31,423 nucleotides of DNA from Angelakisella sp. Lineage in GTDB: Bacteria; Bacillota; Clostridia; Oscillospirales; Ruminococcaceae. The notes beneath the pieces are model-generated. The model was not told where the DNA came from, ran no database searches, and saw nothing but the letters and a program-made list of their open reading frames with translations. A program made the position numbers and the translations under genes. Below, piece after piece: positions 23,892-31,423 of the stretch (within the stretch, counting starts at the first letter, position 1; every line of letters begins with the position of its first letter). The DNA is taken from NCBI GenBank assembly GCA_020024515.1, contig JAHHTR010000013.1, positions 1 through 31,423 of the forward strand. The letters are read 5' to 3'.

Positions 23892-26800
23892 TCAGTTGTT
23901 TTTTACTTTAACAGATATTGTTGCAAGTTCGCCATTTAGGTTCCACTCTTGATTAATCTCTGTGATTTCATCTGTAATATCAACACCAAGTGTATCGTTA
24001 CAAATTTCTTCTTTATTGCGTTTCATAATATCAGCTATCTTAGCGTTACCGCCAACGCCTATTACAATGTTATCCATAACGTTAAAATCAGCATCTTTAC
24101 GCATTGACTGAATTTTACTTATAATCTCACGAACAAAACCTTCTTCGATAAGTTCATCTGTAAGAGTTGTATCAAGGACAACTGTAACACCATTTTCGCT
24201 TGCAGATACAAAGCCTTCTGCCTTTGTTGTTGAAATCAAAACTTCTTCTGATGAAAGTTTTACATCGCCTGTTGACAATGTTATTGTCATAAAACCTGTC
24301 TCATCAAGCTCTTTTTTCTTAGCGTTACCGTCAATTTCAGCAAGCGCTGTACGAACTTCTCCTATTTGTTTACCGAATTTTGCACCGAGAATTTTTAGCT
24401 GTGGCTTAAATGTATACTTAACGAATTTATCGGCATCATGAATAAATGCAATATCTTTTATGTTAAGTTCTTCCTTAACTATATCACAGAATAGCTCAGG
24501 GATTGCCTTTTCACCTGTAACATAAATATGAGCAAGTGGTTGACGGTTTTTAAGGTTAGCTTCATTACGTGCTGCACGTCCAAGTGTTATTGCTTTTAGC
24601 GCCTCGTCCATATTTTCTTCTAACTCTTTATCAATCTTGCTTTCGTCAGCAACAGGATATCTACACAAGTGAACACTAATTGGCGCTGATTTGTCTGTAC
24701 CGCAAACAAGATTTTGATATATTTCTTCTGTTATAAACGGAATTAGCGGAGCAGCCACTTTACAAAGAGTAACCAGTGCTGTATATAAAGTCATATATGC
24801 AGCTTTCTTATCCTCTGTCAATTCTTTTACCCAGAAACGTTCACGACAACGGCGAACATACCAATTACTCAGTTCATCAATAAAGTCGCTGATTACACGT
24901 GCAGACTCAGGAATACGATAGTTTTCAAGATTGTTATCTGTATCTTTTATTACTGTATTCAGTCTTGACAGTAACCATTTATCCATAACGGATAGTTTAC
25001 AATCATCAATACTATATTGAATTGGATCAAAATTATCTATATTTGCATATAGAACATAGAAAGCATAAGTATTCCATAGTGTTGAAAGAACTTTTCTTTG
25101 TCCTTCAACAACTGCTTTACCATGAAAACGGTTAGGTAGCCAAGGTGCAGAGTTTGTATAGAAATACCAACGTATAGCATCTGCACCATAAGTTGTAAGT
25201 GCTTCCATAGGATCAACCGCATTACCTTTTGACTTACTCATCTTTTGTCCGTTTTCGTCTTGAACGTGTCCCAATACTATAACATTTTTGTATGGAGCTT
25301 TGTCAAATAACAATGTTGATATAGCAAGAAGTGAATAGAACCAACCACGTGTTTGGTCAACAGCCTCACTGATGAAATCAGCAGGGAACTGTGCTTCAAA
25401 TTTATCTTTATTTTCAAATGGATAGTGATGTTGAGCAAATGGCATAGAACCACTGTCAAACCAACAGTCTATAACTTCCGGTACACGACGCATTGTGTCG
25501 CCGCATTTTGAGCACTTTATTGTAACATCGTCAATATATGGGCGGTGCAATTCAATGTTCTCAGGACAGTTATCGCTCATTTCTTTTAGTTCAGCAATAC
25601 TTCCTATTACGTGTTGATGTCCACAGTCACATTGCCAAATATTAAGCGGTGTACCCCAGTAACGATTACGTGAAATACCCCAATCCTGTACATTTTTAAG
25701 CCAGTCACCGAAACGTCCTTTACCAACACTTTCAGGCATCCAATTTACGGTATTGTTGTTTTTAATCAGATTTTCGCTTACCGCTGTCATCTTGATAAAC
25801 CATGATTCTCTTGCATAGTATATAAGCGGTGTATCACATCTCCAACAATGTGGATAACTATGCTCAAATACAGGTGCGTCAAATAGCAAACCTCTCTTTT
25901 CCAAATCTACAAGAATATGTTTATCGGCATCTTTACAGAAAATACCTTCCCACAAAGTTTCTTTTGTAAGTTCACCTTTACCGTCAACAAGTTGTACGAA
26001 TGGTAAGTTATAGTTTCTTCCCACACGAGCATCGTCTTCACCGAATGCCGGGGCAGTGTGCACTACGCCTGTACCGTCTGTAAGTGTTACATAGCTATCA
26101 CAAGTTACATACCATGCTTTCTCGGTTGGATTTACAAAGTTCCATAGTGGCTCGTACTCTTTATATTCAAGTTCTTTACCTTTGTATGTTTCCAAAACTT
26201 CCCAGTTACCTTCGCCCAATACTGTATCAAGCAAAGCCTCAGCCATATAATATGTGTATTCTCCGCTCTTTACTTTAACGTAAGTTTCATTAGGATTTAC
26301 ACACAGCGCAACGTTTGAAGGAAGTGTCCATGGAGTTGTAGTCCATGCAAGTATATATGCGTCTTCATCTTTTACTTTAAAGCGAACAATAGCCGAACGT
26401 TCTTTTACATCTTTATATCCTTGTGCTACCTCGTGACTGCTTAGCGGAGTACCGCAACGTGGGCAGTATGGTACTATCTTAAAGCCTTTATATAGATAGC
26501 CTTTGTCCCAAATTTCTTTTAATGCCCACCATTCTGACTCAATAAAATTATTGTCGTATGTTACATAAGGATCTTCCATATCTACCCAATATCCTACGAT
26601 ATTTGAGAATTCTTCCCACATTCCCTTATATTTCCATACTGATTCTTTACATTTTGTTATGAATGGGTCAAGTCCGTATTCCTCAATTTGTTCTTTACCG
26701 TTTATATTAAGTAGTTTTTCAACTTCAAGCTCAACAGGTAGTCCATGCGTATCCCAACCAGCTTTACGTGGAACATCATAACCTTTCATTATACGATAAC

Positions 26801-27008
26801 GAGGAATCATATCCTTTATAACACGTGTGAGAACGTGACCTATATGTGGCTTACCGTTAGCTGTTGGTGGTCCGTCATAAAATGTATATTGTGGTTTACC
26901 TTTGCTTTGTTCAACTGTTTGCTCAAAAACTTTGTTATCATTCCAAAACTTAACAATTTCTTTTTCCCTGTCAACAAAATTTTGACTTGTAGAAACTTCT
27001 TTGTACAT
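23892..27008 (-). CDS. ileS: Isoleucyl-tRNA synthetase, type 2 (eukaryote-like form)
   Basis: It charges tRNA(Ile) and edits valine. Class I signatures are HIGH at 55-58 (GKPHIGHV) and KMSKS at 589-593. The CP1 editing domain has TTTPWTLPSN (223-232) and GTGVVHTAPAFGEDD (313-327). Zinc-type CxxC pairs occur in the CP1 and CP core regions. At 1,038 residues, with GWDTHGLPVE, the SEWWALKEIW segment and no C-terminal KCxRCW zinc finger, it matches type 2 (IleRS2) rather than the E. coli type. I start at ATG 27008 because AAAGGAG lies 8 bases upstream; a TTG at 27014 would extend it by two residues. The gene is monocistronic under a T-box. Confidence 0.96.
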   Translation of the reverse strand: MYKEVSTSQNFVDREKEIVKFWNDNKVFEQTVEQSKGKPQYTFYDGPPTANGKPHIGHVLTRVIKDMIPRYRIMKGYDVPRKAGWDTHGLPVELEVEKLLNINGKEQIEEYGLDPFITKCKESVWKYKGMWEEFSNIVGYWVDMEDPYVTYDNNFIESEWWALKEIWDKGYLYKGFKIVPYCPRCGTPLSSHEVAQGYKDVKERSAIVRFKVKDEDAYILAWTTTPWTLPSNVALCVNPNETYVKVKSGEYTYYMAEALLDTVLGEGNWEVLETYKGKELEYKEYEPLWNFVNPTEKAWYVTCDSYVTLTDGTGVVHTAPAFGEDDARVGRNYNLPFVQLVDGKGELTKETLWEGIFCKDADKHILVDLEKRGLLFDAPVFEHSYPHCWRCDTPLIYYARESWFIKMTAVSENLIKNNNTVNWMPESVGKGRFGDWLKNVQDWGISRNRYWGTPLNIWQCDCGHQHVIGSIAELKEMSDNCPENIELHRPYIDDVTIKCSKCGDTMRRVPEVIDCWFDSGSMPFAQHHYPFENKDKFEAQFPADFISEAVDQTRGWFYSLLAISTLLFDKAPYKNVIVLGHVQDENGQKMSKSKGNAVDPMEALTTYGADAIRWYFYTNSAPWLPNRFHGKAVVEGQRKVLSTLWNTYAFYVLYANIDNFDPIQYSIDDCKLSVMDKWLLSRLNTVIKDTDNNLENYRIPESARVISDFIDELSNWYVRRCRERFWVKELTEDKKAAYMTLYTALVTLCKVAAPLIPFITEEIYQNLVCGTDKSAPISVHLCRYPVADESKIDKELEENMDEALKAITLGRAARNEANLKNRQPLAHIYVTGEKAIPELFCDIVKEELNIKDIAFIHDADKFVKYTFKPQLKILGAKFGKQIGEVRTALAEIDGNAKKKELDETGFMTITLSTGDVKLSSEEVLISTTKAEGFVSASENGVTVVLDTTLTDELIEEGFVREIISKIQSMRKDADFNVMDNIVIGVGGNAKIADIMKRNKEEICNDTLGVDITDEITEINQEWNLNGELATISVKVKNN

Positions 27009-27059
27009 TTGCAATACTCCTTTGTTTTTAAATTAAAATTTTCAATATTAACAGGTAAT

Positions 27060-27093
27060 AAAAAAAAGCCCCGTCCGCAACAGGACGAAGGCT
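27060..27093 (-). terminator. T-box leader terminator upstream of ileS
   Basis: AGCCTTCGTCC (27083-27093) pairs with GGACGGGGCT (27067-27076) in a 10-bp stem with one bulged U, then seven U. It ends transcription when uncharged tRNA(Ile) is scarce, and is disrupted by the antiterminator when tRNA binds. Confidence 0.85.
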
Positions 27094-27320
27094 ATAATCT
27101 TAGTCAACTTTCTATACCACCTATTACTTACATACCAATATATGCGTTTCCTGTAACGGGGAACACCGTCAATATTTACTCAACAGTCTAAATAATAAAC
27201 TGTCTTTCTACATTGCAACTCAAAAGTGATTTTCATCTATAAATACTGACTGCAAACTTCCACCAACTATTCGCTCTCTTTAAGTGTTCATTATAAATTA
27301 CTGTCTTTATCATAGTCTTT
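27060..27320 (-). ncRNA. T-box riboswitch with isoleucine specifier ATC
   Basis: The minus-strand leader of ileS has the T-box order. Stem I contains AGTAA (about 27302-27298), AGAGAG (27279-27274), then GGTGGAAG and, on the 3' side, the specifier ATC (27230-27228) followed by ACTTTTGAG. An ACGG/CCGT stem (stem III position) comes next. The T-box proper is AGGTGGTATAG (27122-27112), whose TGGT (27119-27116) pairs with the ACCA end of tRNA, and a terminator follows. ATC fits tRNA(Ile), in agreement with the downstream gene. Uncharged tRNA(Ile) should stabilise the antiterminator and raise ileS expression. Confidence 0.9.
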
Positions 27321-27335
27321 TTTATATATGCTAAT

Positions 27336-27364
27336 AAGATAACATATTAAATTAAATTTGTCAA
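27336..27364 (-). promoter_or_regulatory. Promoter of the T-box-ileS transcript
   Basis: A perfect TTGACA (27359-27364) and TATCTT (27336-27341) are 17 bases apart on the minus strand. Transcription should begin near 27329, giving a leader of about 320 bases before ileS. Confidence 0.75.
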
Positions 27365-27631
27365 CTAATAGACAAAAATATTCTGTCATTTATTATTTAT
27401 AAAACTATTAAATTTTATATTTATTTAAATAATATGTAAACTTTTATATAAATCTGTTTATAATGCTTGCTTTTTATATCTATTTGTGCTAATATTATTG
27501 GGTACGATATATTAATATTTATTTATAAAAATAAAATTAATTATGAATTAAATTCAACAAAATTTAACACTGTTTAGTTGTTCAAACAAATATTTTATAA
27601 ATTTAAAAATTAGGGAGATGCCAAAAAAAGA
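27365..27631. other. AT-rich intergenic region between the ileS promoter and the MglB-like gene
   Basis: No gene-sized frame is seen. A possible plus-strand promoter is TTGTGC (27484-27489) with TATATT (27508-27513), spacer 18, and a second TATAAT lies at 27459-27464 without a good -35. GGGAG at 27613-27617 is the only ribosome site near the 27632 start, 14 bases away. Confidence 0.35.
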
Positions 27632-28723
27632 ATGAAACATCTTTTAATATCAATACTTGCAGGGTTAGCACTGTTTTCTTATATAGAAACTACAACAACT
27701 CCACAAAGTACAGAAGAAGTAAGTCATATGCAAGCAGCACAAAATATGTGTATCAATTCGAGAGCTCTGCTTACCGCAAATGAGCCTACTACAAGAGCAG
27801 TTGCTATGCCAATGTCAATTTCAAATGATGTAAAAGTCGGTCTGCTGTTCCATACAGGTGATGATTTAAGTTCGGCTCGTTTAAAACGCACTTTGGATAA
27901 ACGTTTAAATTTAGGTTCTAACTTTAACACTATCTATTCTTCAAACAGTCACGAAACACAAAAAAATATGTTTGATAAAATGATAGCAGAAAACTATAAC
28001 GTTATCATTTTGGAAATTAATGCAGAAAGCAATGTTCAATACTTTATTGAACAAGCCGCATCAAAAAATATCGGTCTTATCTTTATAGGCAATGAACCTG
28101 ACAAAAATCTTTTGCAAAGTTATGACAAGGCATACTACCTTGGCTATAACAATACATCATTTAAAGATGCAATAGCAAAAGAAATATTCACTTTATTTAC
28201 AGATAAACTTGAAGATTTGGATATTATCCAAGAAGATGAAACAATAAAATATGCAACTGTTTTGTCAAACGAAAAATCAGAAAATTTTGCTGACGAATTG
28301 GTAGACTCTCTTGATGAGTTGGGCATAAATGTTGATAATCCTATAAACACTCAAGTTAAAAAATATGACTACGATTTATTTAAAGAAATAGATCAAACCA
28401 TTATTAAAAAATGTGAAGTCTTGATATTTGATAATTCAGTTGAACTAAAACGAACACTTGACTATTTTAATAATCCTGATGAATTTAAAAAATTACCAAA
28501 ACAAAAAATAGTTATACTGCAATATGATGATAATACAGAAGAATTTATGAAAAACGAATCTGTATTAATGGCTCTTGGCTTTGACGATGCTCAGCTTGCC
28601 GAAACTACTGCAAAACTTGCTATGGCGTTGGCAATGAATGTTCAACCAACATCTGATGTAATCGGCTTAGAACCTGTTGATAATAAACTATTTTATATTG
28701 ATTACTCAGTAGCTAAAAATTAA
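27632..28723 (+). CDS. Exported MglB-like (periplasmic-binding fold) protein without a transporter partner
   Basis: A 363-residue protein with a signal peptide (hydrophobic about 3-17, no lipobox cysteine), a low-complexity spacer (about 20-66) and a type 1 periplasmic-binding-like domain. The first lobe tracks the galactose-binding protein MglB: KVGLLFHTGDD, then FDKMIAENYNVIILEINAES, GLIFIGNEPDKNLLQSYDKAYYLG (148-171). The end DNKLFYIDYSVAKN also resembles the MglB C-terminus. Several sugar contacts of MglB seem to be lost in the second lobe, where the HPDxEAR-type segment reads SNEKSENFADE. No permease or ATPase gene is adjacent. It may bind another ligand, sense, or be structural. It is closed by a terminator at 28734. 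Confidence 0.65.
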   Translation: MKHLLISILAGLALFSYIETTTTPQSTEEVSHMQAAQNMCINSRALLTANEPTTRAVAMPMSISNDVKVGLLFHTGDDLSSARLKRTLDKRLNLGSNFNTIYSSNSHETQKNMFDKMIAENYNVIILEINAESNVQYFIEQAASKNIGLIFIGNEPDKNLLQSYDKAYYLGYNNTSFKDAIAKEIFTLFTDKLEDLDIIQEDETIKYATVLSNEKSENFADELVDSLDELGINVDNPINTQVKKYDYDLFKEIDQTIIKKCEVLIFDNSVELKRTLDYFNNPDEFKKLPKQKIVILQYDDNTEEFMKNESVLMALGFDDAQLAETTAKLAMALAMNVQPTSDVIGLEPVDNKLFYIDYSVAKN

Positions 28724-28733
28724 AATTAAAAAC

Positions 28734-28783
28734 AAAATCCCGTTACACTATCTATTAAACACATAGTGAAATGGGATTTTTCT
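28734..28783 (+). terminator. Terminator after the MglB-like gene
   Basis: AAAATCCC (28734-28741) pairs with GGGATTTT (28773-28780), and inside it CACTAT pairs with ATAGTG (28762-28767); a T-run follows. The stem can also form on the minus strand. Confidence 0.8.
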
Positions 28784-28884
28784 AATATATCATAAACTAA
28801 ATTTCACTTAAAAATATAAAAGAAGTACTTTATCATTAATAATGCAGAAAATTACAATAACATAGAATAATATAGAGGTATACA

Positions 28885-31080
28885 ATGAATAAATATGATT
28901 ATCTAACCAAAAATCAAATAATAAATGAACTTTTAGACGACAATAAGAATGATAATTACACAATATGTGAATTTGTCAAAAAAAATAATATTTTTATAGT
29001 TGAGCAAAATGGTAGATATGGTATTATAAATACTTATGGTAAAGTTATTTTACCTACTTTTTTTGCAAAAGAAAAACTAAAAACCCTTTTAAAATCTATA
29101 AAAGAACCCGTAAATCCACTAATATACGACACAGAAAATGTTGTTTTTGATAAATTTAAAGAAATAACCATATCACCTTTTGATAAAAAATTTGATACTT
29201 ATATTGACTTTATAGGAGATGTTGCAATAGTTATAAAAAATAATAAATATGGTTTGATTAACAAAAACTTTGAGTTAATACTGGATGCTGTATACGACAA
29301 AATCGTATCAGCCGATGATGATATTTTTTGCATATATCAAAATGAAAAATGGGGTTTTGCTGACAGTTTCGGACAAATTTTAATTGAACCAAAATACTTA
29401 TCTTATGGAGAGTATTATAACAGTTATTTTAAAGATGTTGATTTTGATGGAAATAAAATTTATTTATACATAAATCGAATGAACAAAAAAATAAAACTGA
29501 TTCCTTTTGACAATGTTTACTATATGAATGAAAATGTCGCACCTGTGCTACTCAATTATAAATGGGGCTATATAAAAAACAGCGGAGAACTTATATGTAA
29601 ACCGCAATACGATGAAGTAAATATTTTTTCGGGCGGTATGGGTATTATCAAAAAAGACTCTCTCTATGGTTTTGTGGATTTATATGGTCAGGAAAAAATA
29701 CCTTGTCAATTTGAAGATGAAAGTATTTTTAAGTATGGCTATGCTGCCGTAAAGCAAAATGGAAAATGGGGATTTATTGATGCTTTTGGTAAAATAGTTG
29801 TTGAGTGTGTATATGATTATGTATCTGATTTTGTAAATGGCTTTGCAAGAATAAGGCAAGGTATATACAACAATGTTTTGAATATAAATATGAAAAAAAT
29901 ATTCAACGATATACCTGTCTTTATTCGAGAATATGTATCAGATAGCTTTGATGATTATATGATAATAAAAGAAAAAACCAAAGACAAAAATCCATATTCA
30001 TACATATATTTAGGAAATGATAAATCTCGCCCCACAAACATAAATAATCATTTTCAAAATGCTTTTAATTTTGATCGTGGTTTTGCAAGAGTATGTTTAG
30101 ATAATAAATATGGAATAATTAATCAAAAAGGCTCATTTTGTTTGCCTTGTATTTTTTCAACTATCACAAGTTTTAATAATAATGGTATCGCTGAATATAC
30201 TATTCTTAATGAAGAAGACAATACCGTCAAAACCGGCTTTATATTAATTCAAGAAGATAACAAAACCCTTTCTATTATGCCATACAATACTATCGAATCT
30301 CTTGGTCAAAATATATACAAAGTATCATCAACTCAAAACAGCGAAACAAAATATGGTTTGGTTGACAGTTTAAACAGAATACTTGTACCTATACAATTTG
30401 CAAGTATTGACCTATACTACGATAAAAAATACACTATTTATGACAGTTCACTAAGCAAATATAAAGTAGTTGATATATCCGATATTCAAAAACCAAACTA
30501 TTCAAAACCTTATGATGAGATACATAAGCTTAGCGGAAATATTGCAATAATAAAAAATAATGGCAAATATGGCTATTGTAATAAAAATTTTAAAGAATTA
30601 ATTGACTGTATTTTTGACGAAGCTTTTGATTTTTATAATAATTTTGCTTTAATAAATAAAGACAATATGTTGGGTTATATAAATAGTAATGGTGCATATA
30701 CTCTACTACCATATGATGATATATCATACTTTGAAAACGGGTATGCCATTGTAGCCAAAAATGGAAAAGAAACTGTTATTGACACAAACTTTAATGAGTT
30801 ATTGGATAAATGCTATGATAAAATAATAAAGATAGATATTGATAAATTATTGCTATTGGATATCACTGAAAATAAGTCTTACATTATGACTTTTAAATGT
30901 AAAGACATATATTCAAACTATAAAATAAGTGATGGTATTTACTTTATGAATGATTGCATTTATGCAAATGATAATATTTTATTTGAAATTAATACAAAAA
31001 TAAAAATTCAAAATTATCAATTTGAAAAAAGCATAAAGGATACGACCACTGCAAAAAATTCGATGTTGGCTGTTTTTTAA
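28885..31080 (+). CDS. Large cytoplasmic WG-repeat protein
   Basis: A 731-residue protein built mainly of WG repeats. Cores of the form (N/E)-K-(W/Y)-G-x-(I/V/A)-(N/D)-x-x-G-x-(I/L) followed by P/E-x-Y/F-D occur near residues 45, 122, 156, 227, 261, 295, 409, 490, 562 and 597. Only those at 156, 227 and 295 are true W-G; others read YG or LG. Between them lie phrases such as FVNGFARI and FENGYAIV. The repeats form small beta units in related proteins, of unknown role. There is no signal peptide or membrane segment, so it should stay in the cytosol. A GAGGT site precedes the ATG by 6 bases. It ends in a 4-base overlap with a convergent gene. AT-richness exceeds the housekeeping genes. Confidence 0.8.
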   Translation: MNKYDYLTKNQIINELLDDNKNDNYTICEFVKKNNIFIVEQNGRYGIINTYGKVILPTFFAKEKLKTLLKSIKEPVNPLIYDTENVVFDKFKEITISPFDKKFDTYIDFIGDVAIVIKNNKYGLINKNFELILDAVYDKIVSADDDIFCIYQNEKWGFADSFGQILIEPKYLSYGEYYNSYFKDVDFDGNKIYLYINRMNKKIKLIPFDNVYYMNENVAPVLLNYKWGYIKNSGELICKPQYDEVNIFSGGMGIIKKDSLYGFVDLYGQEKIPCQFEDESIFKYGYAAVKQNGKWGFIDAFGKIVVECVYDYVSDFVNGFARIRQGIYNNVLNINMKKIFNDIPVFIREYVSDSFDDYMIIKEKTKDKNPYSYIYLGNDKSRPTNINNHFQNAFNFDRGFARVCLDNKYGIINQKGSFCLPCIFSTITSFNNNGIAEYTILNEEDNTVKTGFILIQEDNKTLSIMPYNTIESLGQNIYKVSSTQNSETKYGLVDSLNRILVPIQFASIDLYYDKKYTIYDSSLSKYKVVDISDIQKPNYSKPYDEIHKLSGNIAIIKNNGKYGYCNKNFKELIDCIFDEAFDFYNNFALINKDNMLGYINSNGAYTLLPYDDISYFENGYAIVAKNGKETVIDTNFNELLDKCYDKIIKIDIDKLLLLDITENKSYIMTFKCKDIYSNYKISDGIYFMNDCIYANDNILFEINTKIKIQNYQFEKSIKDTTTAKNSMLAVF

Positions 31081-31418
31081 CTTGTATAATCTTCTATTTT
31101 TTTAATCAGTTCATCATAACTATAAACATACACACCATCTTTTAATTTCTGTCTGTCATATTCTGGTAGCATTTTTACAGAAATATTAAAAATCATTTCA
31201 GGTGTTTTTTCATCATTTTTTATAACCGTCAATTTGTCATCGATAATCTTTATGCAGTAATAGTCCTTTACACTATTATATGTTTCGTTTTTTTCGATGA
31301 TAGGTGTATTTACAGATGTACTGCTGCTGTTTTCTTGTGAAAAATTATTACTTTCACTACCGTATAATATATAAGATATAAATATTCCAAAAATCAAAAA
31401 TGCGATTATAGAAAACAT
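31077..31418 (-). CDS. Membrane-anchored BofC C-terminal-like protein (5' end possibly outside window)
   Basis: The 113 visible residues have one N-terminal membrane segment (about 2-20), a Ser/Asn-rich linker (about 21-48) and a compact outer domain (about 50-113): YYCIKIIDDKLTVIKNDEKTPEMIFNI, then LPEYDRQKLKDGVYVYSYDELIKKIEDYTS. This order (a Y-x-I/V-K strand, LP-x-x-D-x-x-x-L-x-x-G, then EL-x-x-x-x-EDY) is the one seen in a common Clostridia family related to the BofC C-terminal domain. BofC itself controls forespore sigma-K processing; function here is unknown. The first ATG is 5 bases from the right edge and the frame stays open to it, so the true start may lie beyond. It overlaps the WG-repeat gene by 4 bases at the stop. 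Confidence 0.6.
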   Translation of the reverse strand: MFSIIAFLIFGIFISYILYGSESNNFSQENSSSTSVNTPIIEKNETYNSVKDYYCIKIIDDKLTVIKNDEKTPEMIFNISVKMLPEYDRQKLKDGVYVYSYDELIKKIEDYTS

Positions 31419-31423
31419 TATTT

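Noticed and set aside
27149..27172. GACGGTGTTCCCCGT segment as the T-box core
   Set aside because: It forms its own ACGG/CCGT stem and lacks the TGGT box; the later AGGTGGTATAG next to the terminator fits better.
26745..27191. 148-codon plus-strand frame across the ileS start and T-box
   Set aside because: It crosses a structured leader RNA and the ileS start on the other strand, with no ribosome site.
1..31423. CRISPR arrays, insertion sequences, tRNA or rRNA genes, toxin-antitoxin or phage genes
   Set aside because: No regularly spaced repeats, transposase motifs, tRNA cloverleaf pattern or rRNA sequence was noticed on reading both strands.

Overview
The window looks like a core-genome stretch of a low-GC, anaerobic Clostridia-type Firmicute. 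The basis is AT-rich DNA with strong AGGAG-type ribosome binding sites, the Firmicute order rimP-nusA-ylxR-ylxQ-infB-rbfA-nrnA-truB-ribF, a GatCAB amidotransferase operon, a T-box leader on ileS, a PstA/DarA cyclic-di-AMP receptor beside holB, and a rubrerythrin. I cannot name the species. No CRISPR array, insertion sequence, phage gene, rRNA or tRNA was seen. Apart from the right-hand ~4 kb this is ordinary housekeeping DNA.

Layout. (1) Positions 1-5048, minus strand: one probable transcription unit from a near-consensus promoter (5020-5048). It reads NERD-like membrane protein, queG-like, femX-like, Orn/Lys/Arg decarboxylase, pstA and holB, and runs off the left edge. (2) 5233-13345, minus strand: a unit with a near-consensus promoter (13317-13345) and a clear terminator (5233-5267): ligA-gatC-gatA-gatB-rpiB-exported protein-pncB. 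(3) 13382-14595, plus strand: rubrerythrin with its own terminator, a 57-residue DUF3006-like protein, and a small HMA-type metal-binding protein. (4) 14551-23710, minus strand: the translation/transcription operon rimP-nusA-ylxR-ylxQ-infB-rbfA-nrnA-truB-ribF plus a membrane-anchored protein, ending in a terminator shared with the convergent HMA gene. (5) 23736-27364, minus strand: ileS under an isoleucine T-box riboswitch. (6) 27480-31423: the accessory part, with an exported MglB-like binding protein that has no transporter beside it, a large cytoplasmic WG-repeat protein, and a convergent membrane-anchored BofC-like protein at the right edge.

How the genes connect. Unit 4 covers transcription elongation, ribosome maturation, initiation, tRNA pseudouridylation, small-RNA turnover and flavin synthesis. 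Units 2 and 5 add tRNA charging. Unit 2 also joins NAD+-dependent ligase with NAD+ salvage (pncB). Unit 1 joins a queuosine-type reductase, peptidoglycan bridge synthesis, a decarboxylase, a c-di-AMP receptor and replication clamp loading. I found no clearly new multi-gene system. The best leads are the degenerate NERD protein, the orphan MglB-like protein beside the WG-repeat protein, the infB-rbfA hairpin, the repeat-built membrane protein after ribF, and the type 2 isoleucyl-tRNA synthetase under T-box control.
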